From Paracraurococcus sp049315625 (lineage in GTDB: Bacteria; Pseudomonadota; Alphaproteobacteria; Acetobacterales; Acetobacteraceae), in contig JBMOJU010000057.1 of the NCBI GenBank assembly GCA_049315625.1, forward strand, positions 1-20,549: a DNA stretch of 20,549 bases, read 5' to 3'. The notes under the pieces were generated by a model. The model had not been told where the DNA came from and searched no databases. It was given only the letters and a program-made list of their open reading frames with translations. The translations under genes and the position numbers were made by a program. Positions 7,904 to 14,665 of this stretch are shown piece by piece; positions within the stretch are counted from its first letter, which is position 1, and each line of letters starts with the position of its first letter.

Positions 7904-8506
7904 TCACGCCCCGCGCGAGGGACCCGGATCGGTTCGTTGCGCTTCGGCCAGCTGCCGGCGCAGCATGTCCACCTCCGCCTTCAGCGACTCCATGGTCGCC
8001 GGCACCTCCGGCGGGCGGAACGGGGCGAACAGGCTCATCGCCCGCTCCAGCATCGCCATGTTCTGCTTGCCGACCTCCTCCAGCCCGGGAATGCCGCCGA
8101 AGGGCATGAAGCCGCCCATCGCCTGCTCGACCGAACGGCGCATCTGCTCCTGCTGCCGGGCGAAGCCGGCCATGGCGAATTCCAGGTAGCGCGGCAGCAC
8201 GCTCTGCAGGCTGTCCCCGTAGAAGCCGATCAGATGCCGCAGGAAGCTCTCCGGCAGCAGGCTGCGGCCCTTCGACTCTTCCTCGACGATGATCTGGGTG
8301 AGCACCGAGCGGGTGATGTCCTCCCCGGACTTCGCGTCGAAGACGATGAAGTCGCGCCCCTGCCGGACCATGTTCGCCAGATCCTCCAGCGTGACGTAGC
8401 TGGAGGATTCCGTGTTGTAGAGTCGGCGGTTCGCGTATTTCTTCACCACCACCGGTTGCAGCGGCGATTCCGTCGTGCTGTCGGCGCGGGCAGCGGTCTC
8501 GGCCAT
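7904..8506 (-). CDS. phaR: Polyhydroxyalkanoate synthesis repressor PhaR
   Basis: This 200-residue regulator binds DNA upstream of PHA genes and is released when it binds nascent polymer granules, so it coordinates phasin and synthase expression with storage. The N-terminal PHB/PHA accumulation regulator DNA-binding domain is unmistakable at residues 18-80 (VVVKKYANRRLYNTESSSY, then TLEDLANMVRQG and FIVFDAKSGEDITRSVL). A granule-binding segment follows (about 85-165, with Met/Phe-rich SVLPRYLEFAMAGF). A short coiled coil at 171-190 closes the protein. ATG 8506 has ACAGGAG 6 nt upstream; the frame upstream of it is antisense to the PhaE-like gene. It is divergent from the PHA synthase genes, which supports local regulation of them. 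Confidence 0.95.
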   Translation of the reverse strand: MAETAARADSTTESPLQPVVVKKYANRRLYNTESSSYVTLEDLANMVRQGRDFIVFDAKSGEDITRSVLTQIIVEEESKGRSLLPESFLRHLIGFYGDSLQSVLPRYLEFAMAGFARQQEQMRRSVEQAMGGFMPFGGIPGLEEVGKQNMAMLERAMSLFAPFRPPEVPATMESLKAEVDMLRRQLAEAQRTDPGPSRGA

Positions 8507-8729
8507 GGCGGCTCCTGTCCTTCGTTCGTCGCAGTCCCGCGGGGCGGCTGCAGGCGGATGCATTGGGGCCAGACTAGCACGCAGGTCCCAGCGTTGCGTT
8601 AGCGGGAATTCCGCATTGCACCAAGGCCCCGCCCGCAGGTGCAGCACGCATTGCCTTGCCCGCCGCGCCGGGGCATCGATGGCGCCGTCGCTGGACATGC
8701 GCGGTGGAAGCGGCGAACAGGAGAGGCAG
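8507..8729. promoter_or_regulatory. Divergent control region between phaR and the PHA synthase genes, with GCATTG repeats
   Basis: This 223-bp region between divergent PHA genes contains three direct copies of GCATTG, at 8560, 8613 and 8648. The last two lie within the longer repeat CGCATTGC. CATTGC occurs again just upstream of phaA. TGC/GCA-type motifs are the known kind of PhaR target in alphaproteobacteria, so these are candidate PhaR operators. I see no open reading frame worth calling here. Confidence 0.45.
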
Positions 8730-9116
8730 GTGACCAACCCCAAGGACGCGGCATGCGAACCGGATTTGGACAGCCTGGCGGAAGCCTGGATCGCGCTCTG
8801 GCAGGGCGAGCTCGCCGCGCTTGCCGCCGACCCGGAGGTGGCGGCGGCCTGGCGGCATGCCTTCGGCCTCGGTGCGACCTGGCTGGACGCGGCGCAGGCC
8901 CGGCCCGCGGGTGAGCGCGCCGCCGCTTCGCCGGGGGCCACGGCCGCTGGCGCTGCACCTGGCGATGGCACTGGCGACCCGCTGGGCGGCGCGGACGCCG
9001 CCGGAGTCGAAGCCCGGATCGCTGCGCTGGAGCGCCGCATCACCGCGCTCGAAGGCCGGCCAGGCGGAGGCGGCGCGGATCGCCGCGGCCCTCGCCGCCG
9101 GCCGGCACCAGCCTGA
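8730..9116 (+). CDS. Small PhaE-like PHA synthase-associated protein
   Basis: This 128-residue protein starts at GTG 8730 with AGGAG 6 nt upstream, the best ribosome site in the region. The first half is helical and Trp-rich (SLAEAWIALWQGELAALAADPEV, then AAWRHAFGLGATWLDAAQ), like the N-terminus of class III synthase subunit PhaE and phasin-like proteins. A low-complexity Ala/Gly/Pro linker follows. Residues 93-108 (VEARIAALERRITALE) form a short heptad coiled coil, as PhaE C-termini do; the tail is Arg/Gly-rich. It is far shorter than typical PhaE (about 300-360 aa). Its 3' third overlaps the predicted 5' end of the phaC-type gene in another frame. A role as activator or granule-binding partner of the synthase is inferred from position and architecture. 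Confidence 0.65.
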   Translation: MTNPKDAACEPDLDSLAEAWIALWQGELAALAADPEVAAAWRHAFGLGATWLDAAQARPAGERAAASPGATAAGAAPGDGTGDPLGGADAAGVEARIAALERRITALEGRPGGGGADRRGPRRRPAPA

Positions 9117-10164
9117 GGCGTTCGCCGGCGCGGTCGAGCGGCGGCTACTGGCGCGCGAGGCAGCGCTGCTGCGCGGCATCCTGGCCTATCGCCGACATCC
9201 CTTCCATAGGTCGATGCCCGCACCGCCGTCCTGCTGGGCCGAGGGCGGCAGCCGGCTGCTCGACTATGGCGGGCCGCCCGGGGCGCCCGTGCTCCTCCTC
9301 GTACCGTCCCTGGTGAACCGGGCCGAGGTGCTGGACCTGCTGCCCGGCGCTTCGATGCTGCGGCACCTGGCGGCGGGCGGGGTGCGGCCGCTGTTGCTGG
9401 ACTGGGGCGCGCCGGGAGTGGCGGAGCGCGACTTCTCCCTGACCGATTACGTCGCCGGGCGGCTGGAACGCGCGCTGGCGGCGGCGCAGGAGATCGCCGG
9501 TGGGCCGGTGGTGCTGGCCGGCTATTGCATGGGCGGGCTGCTCGGCCTCGCCCTGGCGCAGCGGCGGCCGGAGCGGCTGCGCGGGCTGGCGCTGCTGGCG
9601 ACGCCCTGGGATTTCTGGGCCGTCGACCCGGCCCGCGCCCGCGGCCTGGCGGCCACGCTGCCGGTCCTCGAGCCCTTGTTGACGGCGACGGGGACGCTGC
9701 CGGTGGATGCGCTGCAGGCGCTGTTCGCCGCGCATGACCCGGCCGGGATCGGCGAGAAGTACCGCGCCTTCGGCCGGCTGGCCCCGGACAGCCCGCAGGC
9801 CCGCCGCTTCATCGCGCTGGAGGACTGGCTGAACGACGGCGTCGCCCTGGCCGCGCCGGTGGCGCGGGAGGCGCTGGCGGGCTGGTACGGCGCCAACACC
9901 CCGGCCCGTGGCGAATGGCGGATCGCCGGGTCGGTGGTGGCGCCGCGGAGCGTGCGGCTGCCCGCCTTCCTGGCCATCCCGGCCCGCGACCGCATCGTCC
10001 CACCCGCTTCGGCCCTGGCCCTTTCGGCCGAGATGCCGGCGGCCCATGTCCACCATGCCGCGGCCGGCCATGTCGGCATGGTCGCCGGGAGCGGGGCGGA
10101 AGCGCAGCTTTGGCGTCCCCTCCTGACCTGGATCAAGGCGCTGCCCGGCCTGCCGGGCTTGTAG
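8911..10164 (+). CDS. phaC: PhaC-type poly(3-hydroxyalkanoate) synthase (alpha/beta hydrolase fold)
   Basis: This is a protein of about 417 residues with the PHA synthase catalytic triad in order: Cys206 in the lipase-like box GYCMGG, Asp360 in PARDRIVPP and His387 in AGHVGMVAG. Other family landmarks are LLVPSLVNRAEVLDLLP, RPLLLDWGAPG and LLATPWDF. The enzyme polymerises 3-hydroxyacyl-CoA on the granule surface. It is shorter than class I synthases (about 560-600) and nearer class III in size. I place the start at GTG 8911, just before the segment RGPRPLALHLAMALATRW, which looks like real protein. The ribosome site there is poor, and ATG 8965 or upstream codons remain possible. It overlaps the PhaE-like gene out of frame, and phaA follows 57 bp later. 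A PhaC-related depolymerase-like hydrolase is less likely because the nucleophile is Cys, not Ser. Confidence 0.85.
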   Translation: MSAPPLRRGPRPLALHLAMALATRWAARTPPESKPGSLRWSAASPRSKAGQAEAARIAAALAAGRHQPEAFAGAVERRLLAREAALLRGILAYRRHPFHRSMPAPPSCWAEGGSRLLDYGGPPGAPVLLLVPSLVNRAEVLDLLPGASMLRHLAAGGVRPLLLDWGAPGVAERDFSLTDYVAGRLERALAAAQEIAGGPVVLAGYCMGGLLGLALAQRRPERLRGLALLATPWDFWAVDPARARGLAATLPVLEPLLTATGTLPVDALQALFAAHDPAGIGEKYRAFGRLAPDSPQARRFIALEDWLNDGVALAAPVAREALAGWYGANTPARGEWRIAGSVVAPRSVRLPAFLAIPARDRIVPPASALALSAEMPAAHVHHAAAGHVGMVAGSGAEAQLWRPLLTWIKALPGLPGL

Positions 10165-10186
10165 GGGGCGGCGGCGCCGGTCCACA

Positions 10187-10197
10187 TTGCGGCGCAA
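10187..10197. promoter_or_regulatory. Candidate PhaR operator upstream of phaA
   Basis: TTGCG-G-CGCAA is an 11-bp inverted repeat with 5-bp arms. It contains TGC-N3-GCA, the core of the PhaR site described in Rhodobacter (CTGC-N3/4-GCAG). It ends 24 nt before the phaA start codon, close to the ribosome site, where bound protein would block transcription. Short palindromes arise by chance in GC-rich DNA, so the call is tentative. Confidence 0.4.
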
Positions 10198-10221
10198 CAC
10201 GAGAGGGTGGGAGACCCAGTC

Positions 10222-11397
10222 ATGACCGAGATCGTCATCGCGTCCGCGGCCCGCACGCCGGTCGGCAGCTTCAACGGTGCCTTTGCCACCCTGTCGGCGC
10301 ATGCGCTCGGCACCGTCGCCATCCAGGCCGCGCTGGAGCGCGCCGGGGTGAAGCCGGAGGAGGTGGACGAGGTCATCATGGGCCAGATCCTGACCGCCGG
10401 AACCGGCCAGAACCCGGCCCGCCAGGCGGCCATGAACGCCGGCATCCCGGCCAGTTCGACGGCCTTCGGCATCAACCAGCTCTGCGGCTCCGGCCTCCGC
10501 GCCGTGGCGCTCGCGGCGCAGCAGATCGCGGCCGGTGATGCCAGCATCATCGTCGCCGGTGGCCAGGAAAGCATGACCCAGGCACCGCACGCGGCGCAGC
10601 TCCGCGCCGGGCAGAAGATGGGCGGGCTCGAGCTGGTCGACACCATGCTCAAGGACGGGCTGTGGGACGCCTTCCACGGCTACCACATGGGCACCACGGC
10701 GGAGAACGTTGCCGAGAAGTACCAGATCACCCGGGAACAGCAGGACCAGTTCGCCGCCGCCAGCCAGCGCAAGGCCGGCGAGGCGATGCAGGCCGGCCGC
10801 TTCAGGGACGAGATCGCCCCGGTGACCGTGAAGGGCCGCAAGGGCGACGTGGTGATCTCGGAGGACGAATACCCGAAGCCGTCGACCGACTACGACGTGC
10901 TGGCGAAGCTCCGCCCGGCCTCCAGCAAGACCGGCACGGTCACCGCCGGCAATGCCTCCGGCATCAACGACGGCGCCGCGGTGGCGGTGGTGATGTCCGC
11001 GGCCGAGGCGGCGAAGCGCGGCATCACGCCGATGGCGCGGATCGTCAGCTGGGCGACCGCGGGCGTCGATCCCTCGATCATGGGGACCGGGCCGATCCCG
11101 GCCAGCCGCAAGGCGCTCGCCAAGGCCGGCTGGTCGATCGACACGCTGGACCTGGTGGAGGCGAACGAGGCCTTCGCGGCGCAGGCCTGCGCGGTGAACA
11201 AGGATCTGGGCTGGGATCCTTCGAAGGTGAACGTCAATGGTGGGGCCATCGCGCTCGGCCATCCGATCGGTGCCTCGGGCGCGCGGGTGCTGAACACGCT
11301 GCTGTTCGAGATGCAGCGGCGGAATGCGAAGCGCGGCCTGGCGACGCTGTGCATCGGCGGCGGCATGGGTGTCGCGCTCTGCGTCGAGCGGGTCTGA
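10222..11397 (+). CDS. phaA: Acetyl-CoA acetyltransferase (beta-ketothiolase)
   Basis: This 391-residue biosynthetic thiolase condenses two acetyl-CoA to acetoacetyl-CoA, the first step toward poly-3-hydroxybutyrate. All active-site signatures are present: nucleophile Cys88 in INQLCGSGLRAV, His347 in NGGAIALGHPIGASGAR and Cys377 in LCIGGGMG. These are one position from the Zoogloea enzyme numbering (89/348/378). The length is exactly that of the family, and the protein is cytoplasmic. The ATG at 10222 has GGGAG 8 nt upstream; an in-frame ATG at 10207 lies before that ribosome site. Its place after the PHA synthase gene and its family support the name phaA. A catabolic thiolase role is possible in principle. 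A terminator-like hairpin follows 11 nt after the stop, and no phaB gene adjoins. Confidence 0.95.
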   Translation: MTEIVIASAARTPVGSFNGAFATLSAHALGTVAIQAALERAGVKPEEVDEVIMGQILTAGTGQNPARQAAMNAGIPASSTAFGINQLCGSGLRAVALAAQQIAAGDASIIVAGGQESMTQAPHAAQLRAGQKMGGLELVDTMLKDGLWDAFHGYHMGTTAENVAEKYQITREQQDQFAAASQRKAGEAMQAGRFRDEIAPVTVKGRKGDVVISEDEYPKPSTDYDVLAKLRPASSKTGTVTAGNASGINDGAAVAVVMSAAEAAKRGITPMARIVSWATAGVDPSIMGTGPIPASRKALAKAGWSIDTLDLVEANEAFAAQACAVNKDLGWDPSKVNVNGGAIALGHPIGASGARVLNTLLFEMQRRNAKRGLATLCIGGGMGVALCVERV

Positions 11398-11408
11398 GAC
11401 AGGCGATG

Positions 11409-11434
11409 CCGGGGCGGGCGAAGGCCCTCCCCGG
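11409..11434 (+). terminator. Terminator-like hairpin after phaA
   Basis: CCGGGGCGGGC and GCCCTCCCCGG pair over 11 positions with a single C-T mismatch around the tetraloop GAAG. The hairpin begins 11 nt past the phaA stop. No strong T-run follows, which is common for GC-rich alphaproteobacterial terminators. It separates the PHA genes from the downstream dehydrogenase gene. Confidence 0.6.
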
Positions 11435-11650
11435 TCTCCGGTCGCGGCGCAGGTTAGCAGGCGCGCCATGACCTGAATGGCGCTGCGGGCAGCGGCGGGC
11501 AGGGTGTTTCGCGCCCTGGCCGCGCGCTTGGCCTGGTTGCCGAAAACCATGCGGTCGTCGCGGCGGTGTCGGCCACATCTGGCGCGGCGCTTGCGTCCGC
11601 CCATGGCGCTGCGCGCCCGTACCGGCGCGCGCGAGGATCGAGGAGCGAGC
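11435..11650. other. Intergenic stretch upstream of the dehydrogenase
   Basis: These 216 bp hold an open frame continuous with the dehydrogenase, but its translation is Arg-rich, lacks a signal-peptide pattern and resembles non-coding GC-rich DNA. The only clear element is GAGGAG at 11640-11645, the ribosome site of the next gene. A promoter is expected here but I could not identify one with confidence. Confidence 0.4.
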
Positions 11651-12967
11651 GTGGTGGATGTATCAGGCGCTTTCGCGCGGGTGGTCGCGCTGGTCGGCGG
11701 GGCGGCCGTGGTGGCGCGGCGGCTCACGGATGGCGCGCCGCAGCCGGCCTGGGGCGCCGCCCCGGCGATCCCGCCGGCCAAGCCGCAGGGCATGATCCCG
11801 ACGCTGAAGATGCCGACCGCCCAGGGCTGGGCCCCGGGCCAGCGGCCGGCCGCCGCGCCCGGCCTCCAGGTCAATGCCTTCGCCGCCGGGCTCGACCATC
11901 CGCGCTGGATCCAGGTGCTGCCCAATGGCGACGTGCTGGTCGCGGAATCGACCAGCGTGCCGCGGGCGAAGATGCGCGGCCTGTTCGACTACGCCATGAC
12001 CAGCACCATGCGGCGCGCCGCCGCCGTGGGCGTCAGCGCCAACCGCATCACCCTGCTGCGCGCCGCCGATGGCGACGGCGTGGCGGAGATCCGCGAGCCG
12101 TTCCTGGAGGGCCTCAACCAGCCCTTCGGCATGGCCCTGGTGGGGGAGACCTTCTACGTCGGCAATACCGACGGCGTGATGGCCTTCCCCTACGTGCCGG
12201 GTGCCACCCGCATCGATGCCCCGGGGCGCCGGCTGGCCACCTTCAAGCCCGGCGGCCACTGGACCCGCAGCCTGCTGCCGAGCCCGGATGGGAAGAAGCT
12301 CTATGTCGGGGTCGGCTCGCTGACCAACATCGCCGATGAAGGCATGGCGGTGGAGGCCGGCCGCGCCGCGATCCACGAGATCGACCTGGAGAGCGGCGAG
12401 GACCGGATCTTCGCCGGCGGCCTGCGCAACGCGGTCGGGCTGGCCTGGGAGCCGCGGACCGGCGCGCTCTGGACCGTGGTCAACGAACGCGACGGGCTGG
12501 GCGACGAGACGCCGCCCGACTACCTCACCTCGGTGCGCGACGGCGGCTTCTACGGCTGGCCCTACTGCTACTGGGGCCAGACGGTGGACGACCGGGTGCC
12601 GCAGGACGCGGTCGCGGTGGCGAGCGCCATCACGCCCGATTATGCGCTCGGCGGGCATACCGCCTCGCTCGGCCTCTGCTGGCTGCCGGAGGGCACGCTG
12701 CCGGGCTTCCCCGAGGGGATGGCGATCGGCCAGCACGGGTCGTGGAACCGCAGCACGCTGAGCGGCTACAAGCTGGTCTTCGTGCCCTTCGAGGATGGAC
12801 GGCCGGCCGGGCCGGCGCGGGATATCCTCTCGGGCTTCCTGGCGCCGGACGAGAGGGTCTCCTACGGCCGGCCGGTCGGGGTGACCCTTGGCGCGGATGG
12901 GGCCGTGCTGATGGCCGACGACGTGGGCAACGTGATCTGGCGGGTCACCCCGGCACGGCCGGGCTGA
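11651..12967 (+). CDS. PQQ-type sorbosone/aldose dehydrogenase family protein (beta-propeller)
   Basis: This is a protein of about 438 residues of the soluble-glucose-dehydrogenase-like (GSDH/L-sorbosone dehydrogenase) family. These periplasmic quinoproteins oxidise sugars or aldehydes with PQQ. A single N-terminal hydrophobic segment (FARVVALVGGAAVVA) acts as signal or anchor. The propeller carries AAGLDHPRWIQVLPNGDVLVAE, a candidate catalytic His203 in GGHWTRSL, and GLRNAVGLAWEP (Arg259-Asn260, matching the PQQ-contacting Arg-Asn of sGDH). It also has NERDGLGDETPPDY, GFYGWPYCYWG and GQHGSWNRS. The start is GTG 11651 or 11654, both placed well behind GAGGAG; upstream in-frame codons look non-coding. 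It stands alone after phaA and faces the SMP-30 gene. Substrate specificity cannot be read from the sequence, and PQQ use is inferred from the family. Confidence 0.85.
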   Translation: MVDVSGAFARVVALVGGAAVVARRLTDGAPQPAWGAAPAIPPAKPQGMIPTLKMPTAQGWAPGQRPAAAPGLQVNAFAAGLDHPRWIQVLPNGDVLVAESTSVPRAKMRGLFDYAMTSTMRRAAAVGVSANRITLLRAADGDGVAEIREPFLEGLNQPFGMALVGETFYVGNTDGVMAFPYVPGATRIDAPGRRLATFKPGGHWTRSLLPSPDGKKLYVGVGSLTNIADEGMAVEAGRAAIHEIDLESGEDRIFAGGLRNAVGLAWEPRTGALWTVVNERDGLGDETPPDYLTSVRDGGFYGWPYCYWGQTVDDRVPQDAVAVASAITPDYALGGHTASLGLCWLPEGTLPGFPEGMAIGQHGSWNRSTLSGYKLVFVPFEDGRPAGPARDILSGFLAPDERVSYGRPVGVTLGADGAVLMADDVGNVIWRVTPARPG

Positions 12968-12976
12968 CCCCGCCCG

Positions 12977-13002
12977 CCTGCCACCCGGGTGCGGGTGGCA
13001 GG
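12977..13002. terminator. Bidirectional terminator hairpin between convergent genes
   Basis: CCTGCCACCC and GGGTGGCAGG form a perfect 10-bp stem around a 6-nt loop in the 48-bp gap between the stop codons of the dehydrogenase and the lactonase. Its symmetry lets it serve both directions. No long T-tract is present on either side. Confidence 0.75.
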
Positions 13003-13015
13003 TCGTTGATCAGCC

Positions 13016-14116
13016 TCAGCAGAAATGCGCGCCGCGCGTCTCCACCGGCAGCAGGTAGACGCTCTGGCTCGCCGTCATCAGCAGCTGGTTCCGCCGGACG
13101 CCGCCGAAGCAGAGGTTGGCGCAGATCTCCGGCAGCTTGATCAGCCCGATCCGGGCGCCGTCGGGCGCGAAGACATGCACGCCGTCGTACCCCGCCCCCA
13201 CCCAGCCGGCGCCGACCCAGATATTGCCCGCCTCGTCGCAGCGGACGCCGTCGCCGAAGCCGGACTTGCCGTCCAGCTCCATGCTGCACAGCGCCTTCGC
13301 GTTGCTGGTGCGGCTGCCATCGACATCGAAGGACCAGACGACGTTCTTCGCTTCCGGGTAGTGGCTGCTGCCGCTGTCGGCGACATAGAGCTTCTTGTAG
13401 TCGGGGGAGAAGCAGAGCCCGTTCGGCTTGAACGGCTGGTCCGCCACCTTCGCCACCTGGCCGGTCTGCGCGTCGATCCGGTAGATCGCCTCCTTGATGT
13501 AGGGGCGCGGGCTGGTGGCGGCTTCCGGCACGCGCTGGCCCTCGTAGTTCATCAAGGCGCCATAGCCGGGGTCGGTGAACCAGATGCTGCCATCGGCGGG
13601 GTGGACCACGCCATCGTTCGGCGCGTTGAAATTGCCGTCCGGCCCCTTCGCCGCCAGCACCGTCAGCTTCCCGTCCGGCTCGTAGCGGACCACGTCGCGG
13701 TGGAAGTGGCGGAAGGCGATCTGCCGCCCCTCGCGGTCGAAGGTGTTGCCGTTGGAGAAGCCCGAGGGGCTGCGGAAGCGGCGATGGACCGAGAGATCCT
13801 CCTCGTTCAGCCGCAGGCATTCGTCGTTCGGGATGTCGGACCAGACCCAGAAGCGGCCGGTGGCGTGCCAGGCCGGACCTTCCGCCCAGGCATAGCCGGT
13901 GGCGACCCGCTTGATGGCGCTGTTGCCGAGGGTCATGTTGAAACGCTTCTTGTCCAGCGCGACGATGTCGGCATCCGGGTAGCGGGCCGGCGCGGCGTTG
14001 CGGCTGTAGTCGCGGGTCTGCGCGTTGGCCGGGATGGCGGCGCCGGCGGCCAGCGCACCTGCCAGGCCGCCGAGCACGGCGCGGCGCGAGGCCGCGGCGG
14101 TGGATGTATCGGTCAT
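13016..14116 (-). CDS. Tat-exported SMP-30/gluconolactonase family protein
   Basis: This 366-residue six-bladed beta-propeller hydrolase opens lactones such as gluconolactone using one divalent metal ion. The N-terminus has ASRRAVLGGLAG and a hydrophobic run ending in IPANAQ, a Tat signal cleaved near residue 33, so the enzyme acts in the periplasm. Expected metal and substrate residues are visible: Glu79 in WAEGPAW, Asn167 in NAPNDGVVHP, Asn232 in KPNGLCFSPD and Asp289 in GFGDGVRCDEAG, in the order and spacing of SMP-30 Glu18/Asn103/Asn154/Asp204. ATG 14116 has GGGAGGA about 8 nt upstream and is preferred to the ATG at 14131. It converges on the PQQ-type dehydrogenase, which could supply a lactone substrate. 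The actual lactone is unknown. Confidence 0.9.
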   Translation of the reverse strand: MTDTSTAAASRRAVLGGLAGALAAGAAIPANAQTRDYSRNAAPARYPDADIVALDKKRFNMTLGNSAIKRVATGYAWAEGPAWHATGRFWVWSDIPNDECLRLNEEDLSVHRRFRSPSGFSNGNTFDREGRQIAFRHFHRDVVRYEPDGKLTVLAAKGPDGNFNAPNDGVVHPADGSIWFTDPGYGALMNYEGQRVPEAATSPRPYIKEAIYRIDAQTGQVAKVADQPFKPNGLCFSPDYKKLYVADSGSSHYPEAKNVVWSFDVDGSRTSNAKALCSMELDGKSGFGDGVRCDEAGNIWVGAGWVGAGYDGVHVFAPDGARIGLIKLPEICANLCFGGVRRNQLLMTASQSVYLLPVETRGAHFC

Positions 14117-14319
14117 GTTGTTTCCTCCCAAGGCGGGCCCGCCCCGGAGGACGCGCCCGGCCGGCAGGGTGGCACGGCTCGGTACACGTAAGGCAAGGCA
14201 ATCGTCGCGCGGGTCGCATGCCCGTGCACGGAATCGCGCTCGCCCCGGGGGCCGATTCCGTTCCTGCGCGCCGCGAATTTGGCTAGCCTGCCGATGCCTG
14301 CCAGCCAGGGAGAGGCGCC
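14117..14319. promoter_or_regulatory. Divergent control region between the lactonase and the EthD-domain gene
   Basis: This 203-bp region must contain promoters in both directions. On the plus strand TTCCTG (14261) and TAGCCT (14284) are 17 nt apart; the TAGCCT box is the same as in the candidate promoter before the binding-protein triplet. The -35 match is weak. I see no gene in this stretch. Confidence 0.35.
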
Positions 14320-14631
14320 ATGATCGTCGTCAGTGTCAGCTACCCGAACACCGAAGGCACCCGCTTCGACGAGACCTATTACCTCGAACGCCACATGCCG
14401 CTGGTGCATCACCGCTGGGCGTCGATGGGCCTGCGGGAGGCCAAGGTGCTGCGCGGCCTCGGCACCCCGGATGGCGGCCGCGGCCCGGTGCGGATCACGG
14501 CGCTGCTGACCTTCGAATCCGAGGACGCCTTCCGCAAGGCGGTCGAGGCGCATGGGGCGGAGCTGTTCGGCGACATCCCCAACTTCACCGATACGCACCC
14601 GGCGGTGCAACTGCACGCGCCGGCGGGCTGA
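14320..14631 (+). CDS. EthD-domain small protein
   Basis: This 103-residue protein has the EthD/dimeric alpha-beta-barrel pattern: a first strand MIVVSVSYPNTEGTRFDETY, the typical YYLERHMPLVHHRW segment with its conserved HMPL, a central strand VRITALLTFES, and the helix EDAFRKAVEAHGAELFGDIPNFTDTHP ending in the family's P-x-x-Q-like strand. EthD was first noted with ether-degrading P450 genes, and many members are small dimeric proteins of unknown function. The ATG at 14320 follows GGGAGAGG at 5-6 nt. It is monocistronic: divergent from the lactonase and convergent with a binding-protein gene 34 bp away. No specific substrate is suggested by the neighbours. Confidence 0.88.
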   Translation: MIVVSVSYPNTEGTRFDETYYLERHMPLVHHRWASMGLREAKVLRGLGTPDGGRGPVRITALLTFESEDAFRKAVEAHGAELFGDIPNFTDTHPAVQLHAPAG

Positions 14632-14665
14632 CCCCGCCGGCCCCTGGTTGTCCCGCTGGCGACCT

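Noticed and set aside
10143..10158. GCCCGG/CCGGGC hairpin at the end of phaC as a terminator
   Set aside because: The stem is only 6 bp with a 4-nt loop, lies within coding sequence and is not followed by a T-run; such short GC stems are common here.
9145..11925. Very long minus-strand open frame (926 codons) opposite the PHA synthase and thiolase
   Set aside because: Its translation is rich in Arg/Gly/His/Gln without family motifs, while the plus strand holds catalytic signatures of PhaC and PhaA. It is a GC-rich antisense shadow.
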